Notes: generated from the letters alone by a model not told the origin. A stretch of 34,838 nucleotides of DNA from Sphaeroforma sirkka (GCA_001586965.3 LUCW03002060.1:1-34838), one strand, 5' to 3'; counted from the first letter of the stretch, positions 18,299 through 28,871 are shown. Program-made: numbers and translations.

Positions 18299-18475
18299 TT
18301 ACATCGCTGCACACCACGCGCTGTTAGTCTTTTGCAGGGCAGAAGTGACAGCCCTAGCGGGCTGCTGCTGTCGATGAGCCTGCCGCGAGCACTCCTCGAC
18401 TCGTTTCTTCAACACCATCACTTCATCCCGTCGGGATGTTCGTGCAGAGACTTGTTCTGCTCTGATGCTGATGTG
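18299..18475 (-). pseudogene. Exon-like coiled-coil frame
   Basis: From a possible acceptor (CACACATCAG at about 18466-18475) the minus strand reads ISIRAEQVSARTSRR, VMVLKKRVEECSRQAHRQQQ and NSAWCAAM to TAA at 18299. The composition is that of a charged helix or coiled coil. NSAW and AHR recur in a related block at about 19095-19180 (AHRVTF then ANSAWYAA), so it belongs to a small set of tandem, decayed copies. The gene is not recognised. Confidence 0.4.
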
Positions 18476-18562
18476 TGCAAGCAGATACCACTGGCAAGTA
18501 ACTACATACAGGAATCGTATGTTATCTGGCATTCCAGGGTCAGTACAAAGCGTACACTCTTT

Positions 18563-19006
18563 CTATTTAAGATAGTAAGCGGAGCCAGACACCCGCTTAG
18601 ACCTGGTCAAGAACTCGACCACCAGGCCTTCCATACAGAAAAATGTGACAACTTCATCTTTGTTCTTGGTAATTTCCATCGCTACGATACTTTGCATGCA
18701 ATCATCCGTTATGGTGTTGATGCTGTGGAACCAGATACGCCCAAAGAACAGCTTCCACTGGCACTTCTTCCTAGCCAGCTGGGGCTTCTGTCGCGCGTTA
18801 AGCTTGATCTTGGAGCGACACGCATAGACAATAGTAACATAGACTTCTGTACCAGGAACTTCATCGCTCCCAGCTCCTAGTCAGTGATATGGTAATGGCA
18901 CATGGTGCCACACATCTTGGGTGACCAACACCCTACCAAGTGCATGGATTCTGGTCATAGATAGTAAAACCTTTTCGCCGTTCGACCCCTTTGGCACCTC
19001 CGCCAT
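18563..19006 (-). pseudogene. Unrecognised 147-codon frame with one internal TGA
   Basis: A minus-strand frame starts at ATG 19006 (MAEVPKGSNGEKVLL) and stays open to TAG at 18563, except for one TGA at 18883-18881 after PLPYH. The reading after the stop continues in the same frame with coding-like content (TEVYVTIVYACRSKIKL, ARKKCQWKLFFGRIW, KNKDEVVTFFC). I prefer it to the opposing plus-strand ORF (18332-18880), whose translation is less protein-like. There is no family match. The basic middle part and hydrophobic pattern suggest a small folded domain. The TGA could be a nonsense mutation. Confidence 0.45.
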
Positions 19007-19440
19007 CTGCTAGCGAATCAACAAGCGATAGCTCCTTGCCCCTCACGGAGCGTCGAGACTGTGCTTTCCACTGCTTCTACGGCCCTGTAAGCATCACGCT
19101 GCATACCATGCACTGTTCGCCATAGAAATGAAGGACGTCTTGTGCCTATCCTGCTCGCGGATGATGCTGAACGTCACCCTGTGAGCATTGCTGTTAATGT
19201 GCAGGCACAACTTATCTTCAGACAGCATGCTTTCATTATCCGGCAGAGATCATTCATTCACCACAACGTATGCTTGGCAAATTCGTGAAGCAGAGCGCCC
19301 CTCACTTTCTCTGCCAAAATGTTGGAGGGCAACCAGCCCCGCGGCCCGTCGTCTACCTGAAGATGCCTCGCGGCTAAATGCCCATCTTCACTTGATTATA
19401 CACTTATTTTTCTCAACTATAGCGTCAACATTGTAACTTA
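19007..19440 (-). pseudogene. Second degenerate block related to 18049-18475
   Basis: The minus strand contains AHRVTFSIIREQDRHK, NSAWYAA, then in a shifted frame RDAYRAVEAVESTVST. Upstream is another coding-like piece (GLVALQHFGRESEGRSAS). Relative to 18181-18400 about 50 bp are missing between NSAW and RDAY. There is no start codon or continuous frame. It is interpreted as a decayed tandem duplicate. Confidence 0.35.
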
Positions 19441-19467
19441 TCTCTTTTAAAATAAATAATATTATTC

Positions 19468-19734
19468 CTATAGCGTCGGGTAGCATATGGATAGAAAAAC
19501 CTTCGCTACTTGAGAACTCGTTAGGCTTTTGGCCTTGTCGTAAGCACACTGTCTCCAGTGCCGCTCCATGCTAGCCAGCTCGTCCTCAGGCACCTTGATA
19601 TCACGTGCCATATTATTTGAGTCGGTGAAGTCATAAACGGAGCTAGTAATTTTCTCCTCCTGACAGGGAAGCAGCTCCCTGTTAAATATCATCTCGGGGG
19701 TTTGCAAATACGAGAAGCCATCCAGACGGAAGCT
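19468..19734 (-). CDS. Unrecognised terminal exon-like frame
   Basis: An 88-codon minus-strand frame ends in TAG at 19468. It reads as ordinary protein (SFRLDGFSYLQTPEM, ELASMERHWRQCAYDKAKSL). There is no ATG before it. It opens after GATAG at about 19735, which could be a weak acceptor. The 3' side carries AATAATATTATTTATTTT, a plausible polyadenylation region. It could be the last exon of the decayed gene set in 18049-19440 or an independent gene. The function is not recognised. Confidence 0.4.
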   Translation of the reverse strand, partial: SFRLDGFSYLQTPEMIFNRELLPCQEEKITSSVYDFTDSNNMARDIKVPEDELASMERHWRQCAYDKAKSLTSSQVAKVFLSICYPTL

Positions 19735-19771
19735 CTATCTGCCATGCGGAAGCCCTATCCGCCATGCGGAA
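19726..19771. repeat. ~20-bp tandem repeat
   Basis: CGGAAGCTCTATCTGCCATG is followed by a near copy and a partial third. It lies between the exon-like frame and the copia LTR. Confidence 0.8.
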
Positions 19772-19820
19772 GGTTGGTGGTTCCGTAGAAGTGTCCCAGA
19801 TGCTGTGTAGTAATTTTCAT

Positions 19821-20107
19821 ACAACATTCTAATAATAGCTGCGGTTCTATGTGAGTCACAACCTATGCGGAAAGGCATCATGTGATCAGTGTGAGATTTA
19901 GTTGCATAGAAGTAGAAATAGAAAAGCATCGAAGTGTTAAAGTGTTCCGCAGAAGGTTTCTCATTCTGACCAAATGAGTTTTTACCCTGGCCAGCCCAAG
20001 CGGCTGAACACTAGCACAAACACCTTAGGTATAAAACCAAAGGTGAGGTCAGAAATAAATATATACATTTGCACTTTATTTAAAGTCTACTACACTGTAC
20101 TCTATCA
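19821..20107 (+). repeat. 5' LTR of the copia element
   Basis: Homologous to 14875-15139 and immediately upstream of the copia gag frame. It contains a TATA-like GGTATAAAACC and ends ACTCTATCA. The start is placed where the two copies begin to match and could be somewhat earlier. No 3' LTR was found, so the element is incomplete at its far end. Confidence 0.65.
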
Positions 20108-20139
20108 ACTTATCAGGTCACTCTGATCTCGCGCTCAAG

Positions 20140-21142
20140 GATATTAAAACCACCACTATTCTCGAATCGATGGTCGACTGGCTTCCTTGGAAAACCAAAC
20201 AATCATATCCGTGAATTGTGAAGGAATCCCAACAATATTGACCGATTCGACCCCATCTAGAGGCAACCGATGGACACCCAAGGAAATCGCTGAGGCATAT
20301 CGGATTATCAACCGCACCTTATCTCCACTGCTGCAAACGGAGATCAGCCAATTCATTGATAAGCCGTGGGAAGCTTTTGCCGCACTGAAACGCAAGTTTG
20401 AAGCCCTGACCGAAGATGATATCCAGACAGACAATAGAAGGAAAACTGAGCCGCATCACGCAAGAACGGAACGAATTTTACGCCAGCCTATCAGTCGTCT
20501 CAAACACGGCATATGTGAAATTCAAAAACGCCGGAGGCACGTAGTCTAACAACAGCCTATGCGCTATTCTACGGCAGGCTGTGAAAGACGAGTATCAGAC
20601 TGTTAAGATTACCTTAAAGACACCCGCTATGATGGCCATGTCGTATGATGAGCTCACCACGTATCTCATCGCATTGGACCCAGATGAAAGTGACTCATCA
20701 ACCATTGTGCACGGTGCGTATGCTGCTATATCGACAGAAAATTGTGCATTCTGCAATAATCGTGGGCATTCCATTGGGCAATGCCGTAAGCTACAAGCGC
20801 TAATCAAATCATGTGTGTTGCTGGTAACCCACATAATCAAGGTCGTGACCACGACGGCCGTAAACATTACGATCGACGGATTGACAAATCTGATCCTCGT
20901 CATGACATGAGAGACTACAGATGTAAGTCAAAGAACAATAACAAGCACCGCCGACCTGATTCGAATCGCGACTATCGTACTTGTGTGGAATAGTACAACA
21001 GAAACAACACGATAATCACGATGATCAGGACCGACAGAACTACCGAGTAGATAGGTACAATAGACGCAACTACGACGATGGTAGATATTCACGAGATACC
21101 CAACGAATCGACGCCAATCTCAGGAAGGCAGACAAGACAAAA
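20140..21142 (+). pseudogene. gag: Copia gag, 5' part
   Basis: Capsid-like helices (RIINRTLSPLLQTEISQF, WEAFAALKRKFEAL, then in the next frame KDEYQTVKITLKTP and YDELTTYLIALDPDE) resemble the UBN2/copia gag group. A canonical zinc knuckle CAFCNNRGHSIGQC (C-x2-C-x4-H-x4-C) lies at 20743-20784, followed by a basic Arg/Asp/Asn-rich tail. Frameshifts occur near 20200, 20430 and 20820-20990, and there is a TAG near 20546. The last frame runs to ADKTK at 21142, exactly where gypsy copy 2 is inserted. Confidence 0.75.
21138..21142 (+). repeat. Target-site duplication (left), CAAAA
   Basis: Five bases before the 5' LTR match the five at 29291-29295. Five bp is normal for Ty3-type integrases. A CA that could also belong to the LTR end makes the length uncertain (five or three bases). 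Confidence 0.7.
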
Positions 21143-21391
21143 TGTGGTCAGAATACAAGCACTTAGATTTATTTGATTATTATTTTAGGTTCATTACAAG
21201 TTTTACAGTTTATCAGAATAATCTGACAAACTGGGTTTTAGGGTTTTGCTGGTTTTACAGCACATGATTAATGACTCATTTAAGAGTCTGTCATTTTAGG
21301 ATTACTGTTTATAATTACTAATATATGAACAACGTCCCCCTCCCTGAGGAGGGAGAACGTTGAGATACAGTTATCTCGCGTATACTTAATA
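21143..21391 (+). repeat. 5' LTR of gypsy copy 2
   Basis: Begins TGTGGTCAGAATACAAG. It contains the C-rich/G-rich hairpin at 21330-21362 and ends TATACTTAATA. It differs from the 3' LTR at several positions (for example GACAAACTG against GATAAACTG), so the insertion is not brand new. Confidence 0.93.
21330..21362 (+). promoter_or_regulatory. Conserved LTR hairpin
   Basis: CAACGTCCCCCTCC and its near complement GGAGGGAGAACGTTG flank a loop of a few bases. The same hairpin occurs in the other LTRs (6-35, 8729-8758, 29229-29261). The third-family remnant (14329-14361) has changed stem bases but can still pair. An RNA structure in the transcript or a terminator-like role is possible. Confidence 0.55.
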
Positions 21392-22755
21392 CATTTTTAA
21401 CTTACCATAGAAGTTGTTAGTTTATTAGTAATTACAGAGAAAGCTACAGAATATGAATTAGTCAGTAGCTGGCGCATATTTTTTGTTATAAGTATAACAA
21501 TTGAAAGACAATGCGAACAGAGAATGTCGCATCAAAATGAACGATTTAGATTATCCGGTCGTTGGATTAACGACGTGTGGACGACGAGGATGAAGAAAGA
21601 ATCTACTAATACGAGTGAAACCGAAGAGCGAACATTCCAATCAAGCAGAACATTAGCCAGGGTCAACAAGGAAGGTCTCAAGACGATCAAATGACGAAAT
21701 CAGACAGTCAGTCAGAATCCACAGGTAGGAAGGTTGTTTTCAGTGTGAGACAAGTACAAATCGAATTGCAAGCTAATGAGCTTAAATTGTATTTAAGAAG
21801 TTGTTAGAAGAAAGTTCTTTAGGATCCACAGTAGTGTAGTAGAGATGGGAGATGTATATGGTTAGTACCGACTCGGTTAGTACGATGACGCAAAGAATCA
21901 GCGGCATACTAGATTATTTTACAAAAGTTTTAAGAATGGGAAAGGTAAAAGACACAACGATAAATAGATATTAGACAACACGTCAAAAGACTACATAGCG
22001 GGTCCTAAGAACGTGAGCAGATCGATGACTTAAGTAATAGGAAATGGAATGGCAAGACATGTGCATCTAATGGCATCTATACACAACTAAGTAGGAGTTA
22101 GGATTCTAAAAGGGTTATTTATTGGGACTATGACTTATAAACGAATAGACCGGTGTGTTTATTTAAAATAGTTTACTTAAGATCTGGCTACGATAAATAC
22201 CGACAAAGTAAAGAAGAGATAACTATCTAGATGAAGCCAACTACGATCAGAATTGCATATAGGGTGAATTAGTTAAATTAGATCGACGGAAGGGATATAA
22301 GGAAGCATACAGAGACACAAGTAAGCACCTGTGAGTTATTAGGAGCATACAAGGGTGGGGGCGCACATAACACGAATAATGCAAGTAAATACAAGGTCAA
22401 ATTGTGAAAATGATATGCGAACACACTCAAATCACTAGAACTTCCAGATAAATCAGGTCAATGGAGAGGATCAACAGTATGCACAGAAGGTGTGGTTGAC
22501 GGCAGCTTAGTTTAGGAGTGCAATAACGAGCAATCGTTCTTAGATCGAGAAGCATATTTCAACAACCGCAACAGCACATGACAAGGACATCACGGGTAAG
22601 AAGAGTAAAAGAGAAGCGATGAGGGAAGTTCCCAACAGGGTCCTGCGAATAGGCCGTCATTAGGCCGGAGCAAGAGCAGGCGAGGAGTAGAACAAGAAGT
22701 GGCTCCGACTAATGAGGCACTCAACCATATGTTATTGTGGGATGAAGAGTAAGAC
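21392..22755 (+). other. Leader / 5' UTR of gypsy copy 2
   Basis: Homologous to the copy 1 leader. It contains TTTATTAGTAATTA at about 21419-21432, the candidate self-priming segment, and a degenerate version of the small acidic ORF from about 21523. At 22755 the sequence jumps to a site inside gag, skipping about 550 bp that copy 1 retains, including the gag start. Confidence 0.7.
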
Positions 22756-24629
22756 GAAGGGCTGTCCCCTCGTTCGTCTCTGGATACTCCATGGGCCTTA
22801 TTTCCCAGTAATGACCCACCACGCCTCCCACCTAACAAGCGGAAGCGTTACCGAACCGTACCAACAACAAGGAAACGGCACAGGAACAATCGTCAGCTCA
22901 GAAACTCACGGAGCTGATGGCACAACAGCAGTCTCTCTTTGAAAAATACGAACAGAGGTTACAGCGCATAAACGCCGGACGAACTACAATAGGGGCCGGC
23001 CGCTAAGGAGAGTTCTTCTGACGCACACGAACGGGTACAGGCAGTACCAGAGGACGAAGACAACCCTACCTTCCGAATCCAAGGCTGTGAGCGTCCGTTT
23101 TATGGACTCGGGTACAAATCACCAGGGTCAGAGGACAGTTCAACCGAGGAGGATGATACTCTGTCTGCCAGTGAGAACACACCAACTTTTCAAGAGTTCA
23201 CACATGAACAAGTATTAGCCAGACAGAACCCTCAAGGTAAGGAGGCGGTGAAGAATAGACAGGACCGATTAAGTACGAACCTGCGCCAACAACAGCAACG
23301 CCAGTGGGGCGAGAAAGAAGCGCCCAGTGAATATGTACAGACACCTAAACGACAAGAGAAGGAGACACCAGTGCCTCCGCCCACACCGGCTAGTATCGAG
23401 AAAAGCCGACAGGCGCTACACACACGGATACTACATTTAAGTGACGAGCTATGCCAAGCAATCGAGGAGAATAACACGGCTCGAGCTGAAGCTCTTCGGG
23501 GCGTGATTGAGACACTTCGAGCTACATTAGAATCCCGACCGGTAGAGAAGCGTCCCGTACCTTCACCACGCACGTGGCCTGATTGGCCGTCGAACAGATA
23601 CTACATACATGATATTATGGAACGGGACACAAGAGGGGCTCTCCTCGAGGCGTTCAAGAACGCATAAATCGCAGGGCTGGACGAGAGTTGGAACCTTACA
23701 TGGTTTCATAAGGTACTATCTTACTTCAAGGCGGAGAAGTCAACACTGGACTACATCCGCGACAATTCTGAACGGTTGAAGACATGCACACCTCAGCTAC
23801 AGATCGAACAGATCTGTTCGCACGAAACACAAGCCACTGTCGATCCCGCGTTTCGCAAGTTAGCCAAGGGCCAAAGTCGGAACATGCACACTCCTCTTAT
23901 GGAACAAATGACACAAGCTCATGGAGAACCACAGGAGGGCACGTGAACGGTGCCAGACAGATGCCGACTTCCAACAGAATTTAGTGAACCACTGCATTGT
24001 ACAACTGTTAGAAGAAGCTCTCAACGGCCGTACGTATGAACGTACTCTACAATTGCATCCCAAATGGCAACTGATGGAGACACACGAGCTTATACAGCTG
24101 TTGAGCCCTGACATTCAGGATGCACAGCAACGTACGACAGCACGTTTCCAGGGTCGCAACAACCGCGAGGGCCCGACGACCAATGGAAGTCGCGACCACA
24201 CCAATAGCCGCCCCAACCTACAGACGAGTAGACGACAAACGCAGAATTGGACTCAACGGCCCCAACCTACGGTACCAACGACTTGTGCGGGGTGCCAGGC
24301 TGTCATCATTTCAGGGCGTCGCAAGCGGGAGCGCGGAGGGTCGGGCAAGGCTATACGACAACAACCGTCCTTTGAGGGACGTACAATCGGTACACAGACC
24401 GTCCACAACATCAACCGCAGGACAGGGGCAGAATACATCCCAGACTAGAGACGTAGTCACAATACGTCCGACGCCTCGAGTACAGGTGAATGCGATTACA
24501 CAGGACGAAGACTTGGCTCCACCATCAGAAGCTACAGAGATTCATATCAACACGTTTCTTTACGAAGACTTCGAGCACATGACGTCAACACCAAACCACA
24601 CCTATGAGACGCTAGCCGATCATGCATGA
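22756..24629 (+). pseudogene. gag: Gag of gypsy copy 2, N-terminus deleted
   Basis: Colinear with copy 1 gag from EGLSP onward. The capsid block (RTWPDWPSNRYY, RDTRGALLEAFKNA) is present. A CAA-to-TAA change at 23665-23667 stops the frame, and one extra base near 23912 shifts it. A 33-bp deletion just after CAGC at 24299 removes the rest of the knuckle region, and a single-base deletion at about 24330 puts the downstream part into the pol-side frame. A further extra C near 24440 gives an early stop at 24448. The final block (to 24626) is in the pol frame and ends in TGA, the same stop at the same place as in copy 1. Confidence 0.82.
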
Positions 24630-24632
24630 GAG

Positions 24633-27600
24633 GTGAGGGTGTCTGAGTCGGATAGGAGCTTCATATTTGTTACCACGATTGGAGCAGTGATGACAATACA
24701 AGACCCATTGCTGACGTCAGACAACCGAGTCTATATTCAAGTACAAATCAACGGACGTACGTTGAAAGCCTTGATAGACACGGGAGCAAATAGAAGTTGT
24801 ATCTCACAGACATCCGCAGACCTCCTTGGCCGACCAATAACTCCGGCACCACCTGGGTCATTTATATATTTAGCTGACAAGGCAGTGCGAACTCCTCGAC
24901 TGGGGACGACGGAAATGGTACCTATAAGGTACGGTACCAGAATTATCTACGGTTCATTAGAATTGATGAACTTGCCGACGGGTATAGATGTCATAGTGGG
25001 GCAAGATATGTTGAAAGGCTTGGGCCTATACATAGATGGTATCCAATCGCCACTTGCACCAATAGACCCCACAGAACTAGATGAGCTCCTCGAACCCATA
25101 CCACGCCGACAAGCACCTAACACGACGGAACCCGTCGATATACGCCAACGGTTGGCACAGGATTTGGAAGCCAATGCAAAAATTGCCGACAACGCGCGCT
25201 GTCGTCTGGAAGGGAGTGAGGTAACCATCCCAGTAACCCATGAACAAGCGTTGCAGATGCGGAGATCGACGCGTAACTTCGTATCCGATCGATGGCTCCC
25301 CTATGTGGATGAACAAGTGAAGAAGTGGTTGACGGATTTGGTGATTACGAAACGAACGACACCAACGACTGTTAATCTTCCTCTCCTTGTGGTACCGACA
25401 TTTGATGCGGAAGGCAACGTCAAGAAGGTACGCGTGTGTTTAGATATACGTGCCGTTAACGCGCTTTTTCCTGGTGACCAGTTCCTGATCCCCAAGGTCA
25501 ACGAACTCATATCTCGCCTCAAGAGTAAGAAGTACTACACGACGCTGGACATATCGGCTGCATATCACAGGCTGCCCATCCATCCAGACTCACAATACTT
25601 ATTTAGTTTCACACACGAACGTTATCAGTACTCGTTCACATCAGCACCGTTCGGTCTTCATGTACTCACGCAGCAGTTCCAACATACCTTGAGTACGATA
25701 CTTGATTGCTTACCGGTTCACCACTATATCGATGACATAGTTATCGCCAGTGACGGTTATGACGAACATGTTAAGACGGTGCAGAAGGTGAAACAACGCT
25801 TAACATACCACAGTTTTAAGCTTAACCCTGCCAAGTGCTACTTCGCTATTTCCGAAGTCATGATCCTAGGGAAGAAAGTATCGGCACAAGGCATTGACAT
25901 TGACCATGAAAAGCAGGCCAAGCTGATCGACTGGCCCACACCACTACGGTACAAAGATATAGCCTCGGCGTTGGGTTTAGCTAACTACCTCCACGAACAT
26001 CTGCCTAATTTCGCGAACACGGTTGCACCCTTGCGCGAATTTTGCAAACTCAAACCAAAGGAGTTGATAGGTGATCGTTGGGAGGAGAGACATGCACAGG
26101 CGTGGCAGGCAATGAAGGACGCAGTGGTGAATGCTGTGGCGTTACACTTTCCGGTCGACGGCATTCCTCTGAACTTGGAAACCGACGCTAGCGATTACGG
26201 TTTAGGGGGAGCGCTATTCCAATGGGTCAACGGTAAGAAACATTACTTAATGTTCTTTAGTAAGACTCTGAACCATGCGCAACAGAACTACGCCACACCT
26301 ATGAAGGAGTTACTGGCATTGGTATATGGTCTGACACATTTCAGGGAATACTTGGATGGGCAACGGTTTGCGGTCTTCACGGACCACAAGGCCCTTGTGT
26401 ATATGAACACACAGCTCAAGCTTAATCCGATGCTTCAGAGATGGCATCATATCATCGCGCCATTCAACTTTACCATATCGCATATACCAGGAGAGACAAA
26501 TGTGCTCCCGGACATGTTAAGTAGAGTACACGAGGGGACAGCGGAGCAGGACGAACTCGAAATAATGTATACAGACTGCTGGCAGTTATTCCCTAGTTAC
26601 TTTGAACAAGCGCAACAACACTTTGGACCGAATGACATAGATGTATTTGCGGACCCAACCAACGCTCAGCTTCCTCGGTTCTGGACGAAGGATGATGGGG
26701 AAGGAGCGTTTGCCCACGACTGGTCGATAGTCGATGGATGGATGAACCCGCCTTGGGAACAGATACACAGGATGTTACGCAAGATACGAGCCGACGGCGC
26801 ACGGGCCACAGTATGTCTACCATGGGTACCAAGAGCACCATGGTTCGACCTGTTCAAGCAGTTATTGCAGACAGAACCGGTGCTGGTACCACGGACACCA
26901 CACACGTTCCTCAAGTACGCTAAGTACGCATGTGGGAAGACACCATGGGGTCATACCGTAGTAGCACGGGTGGGTCCTCCCAATGGATTCAAACTGGACC
27001 CGCTGTTTTCACAGCGACTTGGTTTTGCAGAACCAAAGCATACAAAATATGTCATGTGCTTAGACACAGCGCGAGAAATCTCAGTGGCACTGGCAGATGC
27101 AGAGGGTCAACCGGCGTTTGCACAAGCGAGTCCGGCGGAGAAACAGCGTCGTACGCAACTCACGCAAGCGCAACACGAACAAGGACATCATGGGGCGGCG
27201 GACACAGTCCAACAACTTCGTCAGAACGGTCACATTTGGCCAGGGGCACTTGAGTTAGCCACAGAAGTTAAGCGGCAATGTGGCACATGTTTGGGACAGG
27301 ACACACTTCGTAAAGGTTTCCACCCGATGATTAGCATCGATGCACGCTACCCGTGGGACCATATTCAAGTGGACTACATCCCGATGCCACTGGAGTCCAG
27401 ACGCAAGAACAATTATATTCTTCACGTCTTAGACATCGCCACAGGCTATTCTATCCTTCGAGCCACACCGGACAAGACAAAGGAAACCACGACACAGACA
27501 CTCATAGAGATTTTTGGCGAACATGGCTTCCCCCGTAAAATCCAAACAGACATGGGGAAGGAGTTCACCAACAAGTTAGTGGAGCTTCTGGTCCAAGAAG

Positions 27601-28427
27601 TGAGGATGCTACATAAGGTGTCTCCACCATATCGACCCCAAGTGCTGGGCGCGGCAGAACGACGTCACAAGGAGATTACACGTTCTATTCGACAATGCTG
27701 TGAGGCGGTTCCCCTTCGATGGGACGAACGCCTTCCATTTACGATGCTATACCAGAACCTTCGGATATCCCGCCGCCATAAGAGTGCACCGTTTAACGTG
27801 TACTTTGGCCGCCGCCATGTTCCGTTCGCCGATTTCACGGACGAGTTACAGGATTCTCAGCCGATGACGAATGACACCTGGGCACAACGATTAGACCAGT
27901 TGCAGGACACCATATTGCCGACCCTTCACCACATTACCAAGAAGTATACAGGCAAGCTTAAGACGACATTTGACCGCCTGCATGCTCACGACTTGGTACA
28001 TTTCGATGAAGGAGATGTGGTCATGGTACGATCAGAAGGCCAAACAACGAAGGCTATGCGGCCATTGTTTGGACCATATGTAGTCAAAGCTAGACACGGT
28101 CTACGCTATGAGTTAGCGAACACATATGGTTCCGCCCCACCAGAATTCAAGGACAAACCGGTACGGGTGGAACTCCTCCGTTTAGTGCATAGACTCACAG
28201 ACCCACCAATTAACGAAGACTTATGGACCGAAGGAGGGGTTGAGTTTCGCCATATTATCACACACCGTACGAATGATGAGACGGGGAAGTTGGAATACCT
28301 GGTGAGATGGCGAGAAGGCGAACCAACGTGGGAAACAGCAGAAGCTTTTGATGATGCCAACGATATCGCGGCCTACCACAAAGCTTCGCAGACACGGACA
28401 CGTAAGCGCCAACGTGCACAGTTCTAA
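24633..28427 (+). CDS. pol: Intact chromovirus pro-pol polyprotein (1264 codons)
   Basis: The frame opens with a GTG; the first ATG is 19 codons further in (before TIQDPLL), a sensible protease start. Domains by residue: protease with DTGA at 49-52 and IVGQD at 121-125; reverse transcriptase with TLDISAAYH near 306 and YIDDIV at 365-370; RNase H with D518, E559, D584 and D627; a methyltransferase-like segment at about 665-785 with DVFAD and NPPW (705-708); integrase zinc finger (H848, H853, C883, C886) and core D914, D973, E1009 (35 residues between the last two); GPY at 1147-1149; chromodomain at about 1203-1250 (EYLVRW, TWE). The chromodomain probably steers insertion to modified chromatin. 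All visible catalytic residues are present, so the product could be active if expressed. The TGA just upstream raises the question of readthrough against independent initiation. Confidence 0.95.
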   Translation: MRVSESDRSFIFVTTIGAVMTIQDPLLTSDNRVYIQVQINGRTLKALIDTGANRSCISQTSADLLGRPITPAPPGSFIYLADKAVRTPRLGTTEMVPIRYGTRIIYGSLELMNLPTGIDVIVGQDMLKGLGLYIDGIQSPLAPIDPTELDELLEPIPRRQAPNTTEPVDIRQRLAQDLEANAKIADNARCRLEGSEVTIPVTHEQALQMRRSTRNFVSDRWLPYVDEQVKKWLTDLVITKRTTPTTVNLPLLVVPTFDAEGNVKKVRVCLDIRAVNALFPGDQFLIPKVNELISRLKSKKYYTTLDISAAYHRLPIHPDSQYLFSFTHERYQYSFTSAPFGLHVLTQQFQHTLSTILDCLPVHHYIDDIVIASDGYDEHVKTVQKVKQRLTYHSFKLNPAKCYFAISEVMILGKKVSAQGIDIDHEKQAKLIDWPTPLRYKDIASALGLANYLHEHLPNFANTVAPLREFCKLKPKELIGDRWEERHAQAWQAMKDAVVNAVALHFPVDGIPLNLETDASDYGLGGALFQWVNGKKHYLMFFSKTLNHAQQNYATPMKELLALVYGLTHFREYLDGQRFAVFTDHKALVYMNTQLKLNPMLQRWHHIIAPFNFTISHIPGETNVLPDMLSRVHEGTAEQDELEIMYTDCWQLFPSYFEQAQQHFGPNDIDVFADPTNAQLPRFWTKDDGEGAFAHDWSIVDGWMNPPWEQIHRMLRKIRADGARATVCLPWVPRAPWFDLFKQLLQTEPVLVPRTPHTFLKYAKYACGKTPWGHTVVARVGPPNGFKLDPLFSQRLGFAEPKHTKYVMCLDTAREISVALADAEGQPAFAQASPAEKQRRTQLTQAQHEQGHHGAADTVQQLRQNGHIWPGALELATEVKRQCGTCLGQDTLRKGFHPMISIDARYPWDHIQVDYIPMPLESRRKNNYILHVLDIATGYSILRATPDKTKETTTQTLIEIFGEHGFPRKIQTDMGKEFTNKLVELLVQEVRMLHKVSPPYRPQVLGAAERRHKEITRSIRQCCEAVPLRWDERLPFTMLYQNLRISRRHKSAPFNVYFGRRHVPFADFTDELQDSQPMTNDTWAQRLDQLQDTILPTLHHITKKYTGKLKTTFDRLHAHDLVHFDEGDVVMVRSEGQTTKAMRPLFGPYVVKARHGLRYELANTYGSAPPEFKDKPVRVELLRLVHRLTDPPINEDLWTEGGVEFRHIITHRTNDETGKLEYLVRWREGEPTWETAEAFDDANDIAAYHKASQTRTRKRQRAQF

Positions 28428-28451
28428 TACTTTATCTTCAATATAACTTTG

Positions 28452-28665
28452 TTCTCGGATATCGAGCTCAAGCTCTGGAGCATAAACCAGCAACTCTAGC
28501 TCCCGAGTATAAACCAGCCAAAAAAGCAGCGACTCTAGCTCCCGAGCTCGCGAGAATAAAGCGGTTAGCACTCGAGCTCGAGAATAAACGGTTAGCACTC
28601 GAGAGGTAAATCGTCAGCGGCTCAAGCTCGCGAGGTTAAATGAGCCACTCTAGCTTCGGAGTATA
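28452..28665. repeat. Minisatellite B, short version (copy 2)
   Basis: About seven units related to those at 671-1118 (AACTCTAGCTCCCGAGTATA as read on this strand). The array is about half the length of copy 1. Confidence 0.85.
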
Positions 28666-28871
28666 AAACAGCGAAATCAATCAAACAACTCATTGGGCTT
28701 TGTTTTGAAACAGCGGGTTAATGGTTTGCACGGTTTCTGCCACTGGCTGTTTTTCTCCGACAGAAGTACAGTCCTTTATTGTACTTGCCAAACTCCTATA
28801 TGCTGATACAGATGAACAGTAGCTTCAAGAATTCAAGCACGACGGGTCGCTCGAGACGTATACATCGGGTC

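Noticed and set aside
18332..18880. 183-codon plus-strand ORF
   Set aside because: The opposite strand holds a more protein-like frame from ATG 19006, and the two cannot both be real. The plus ORF lacks any motif.
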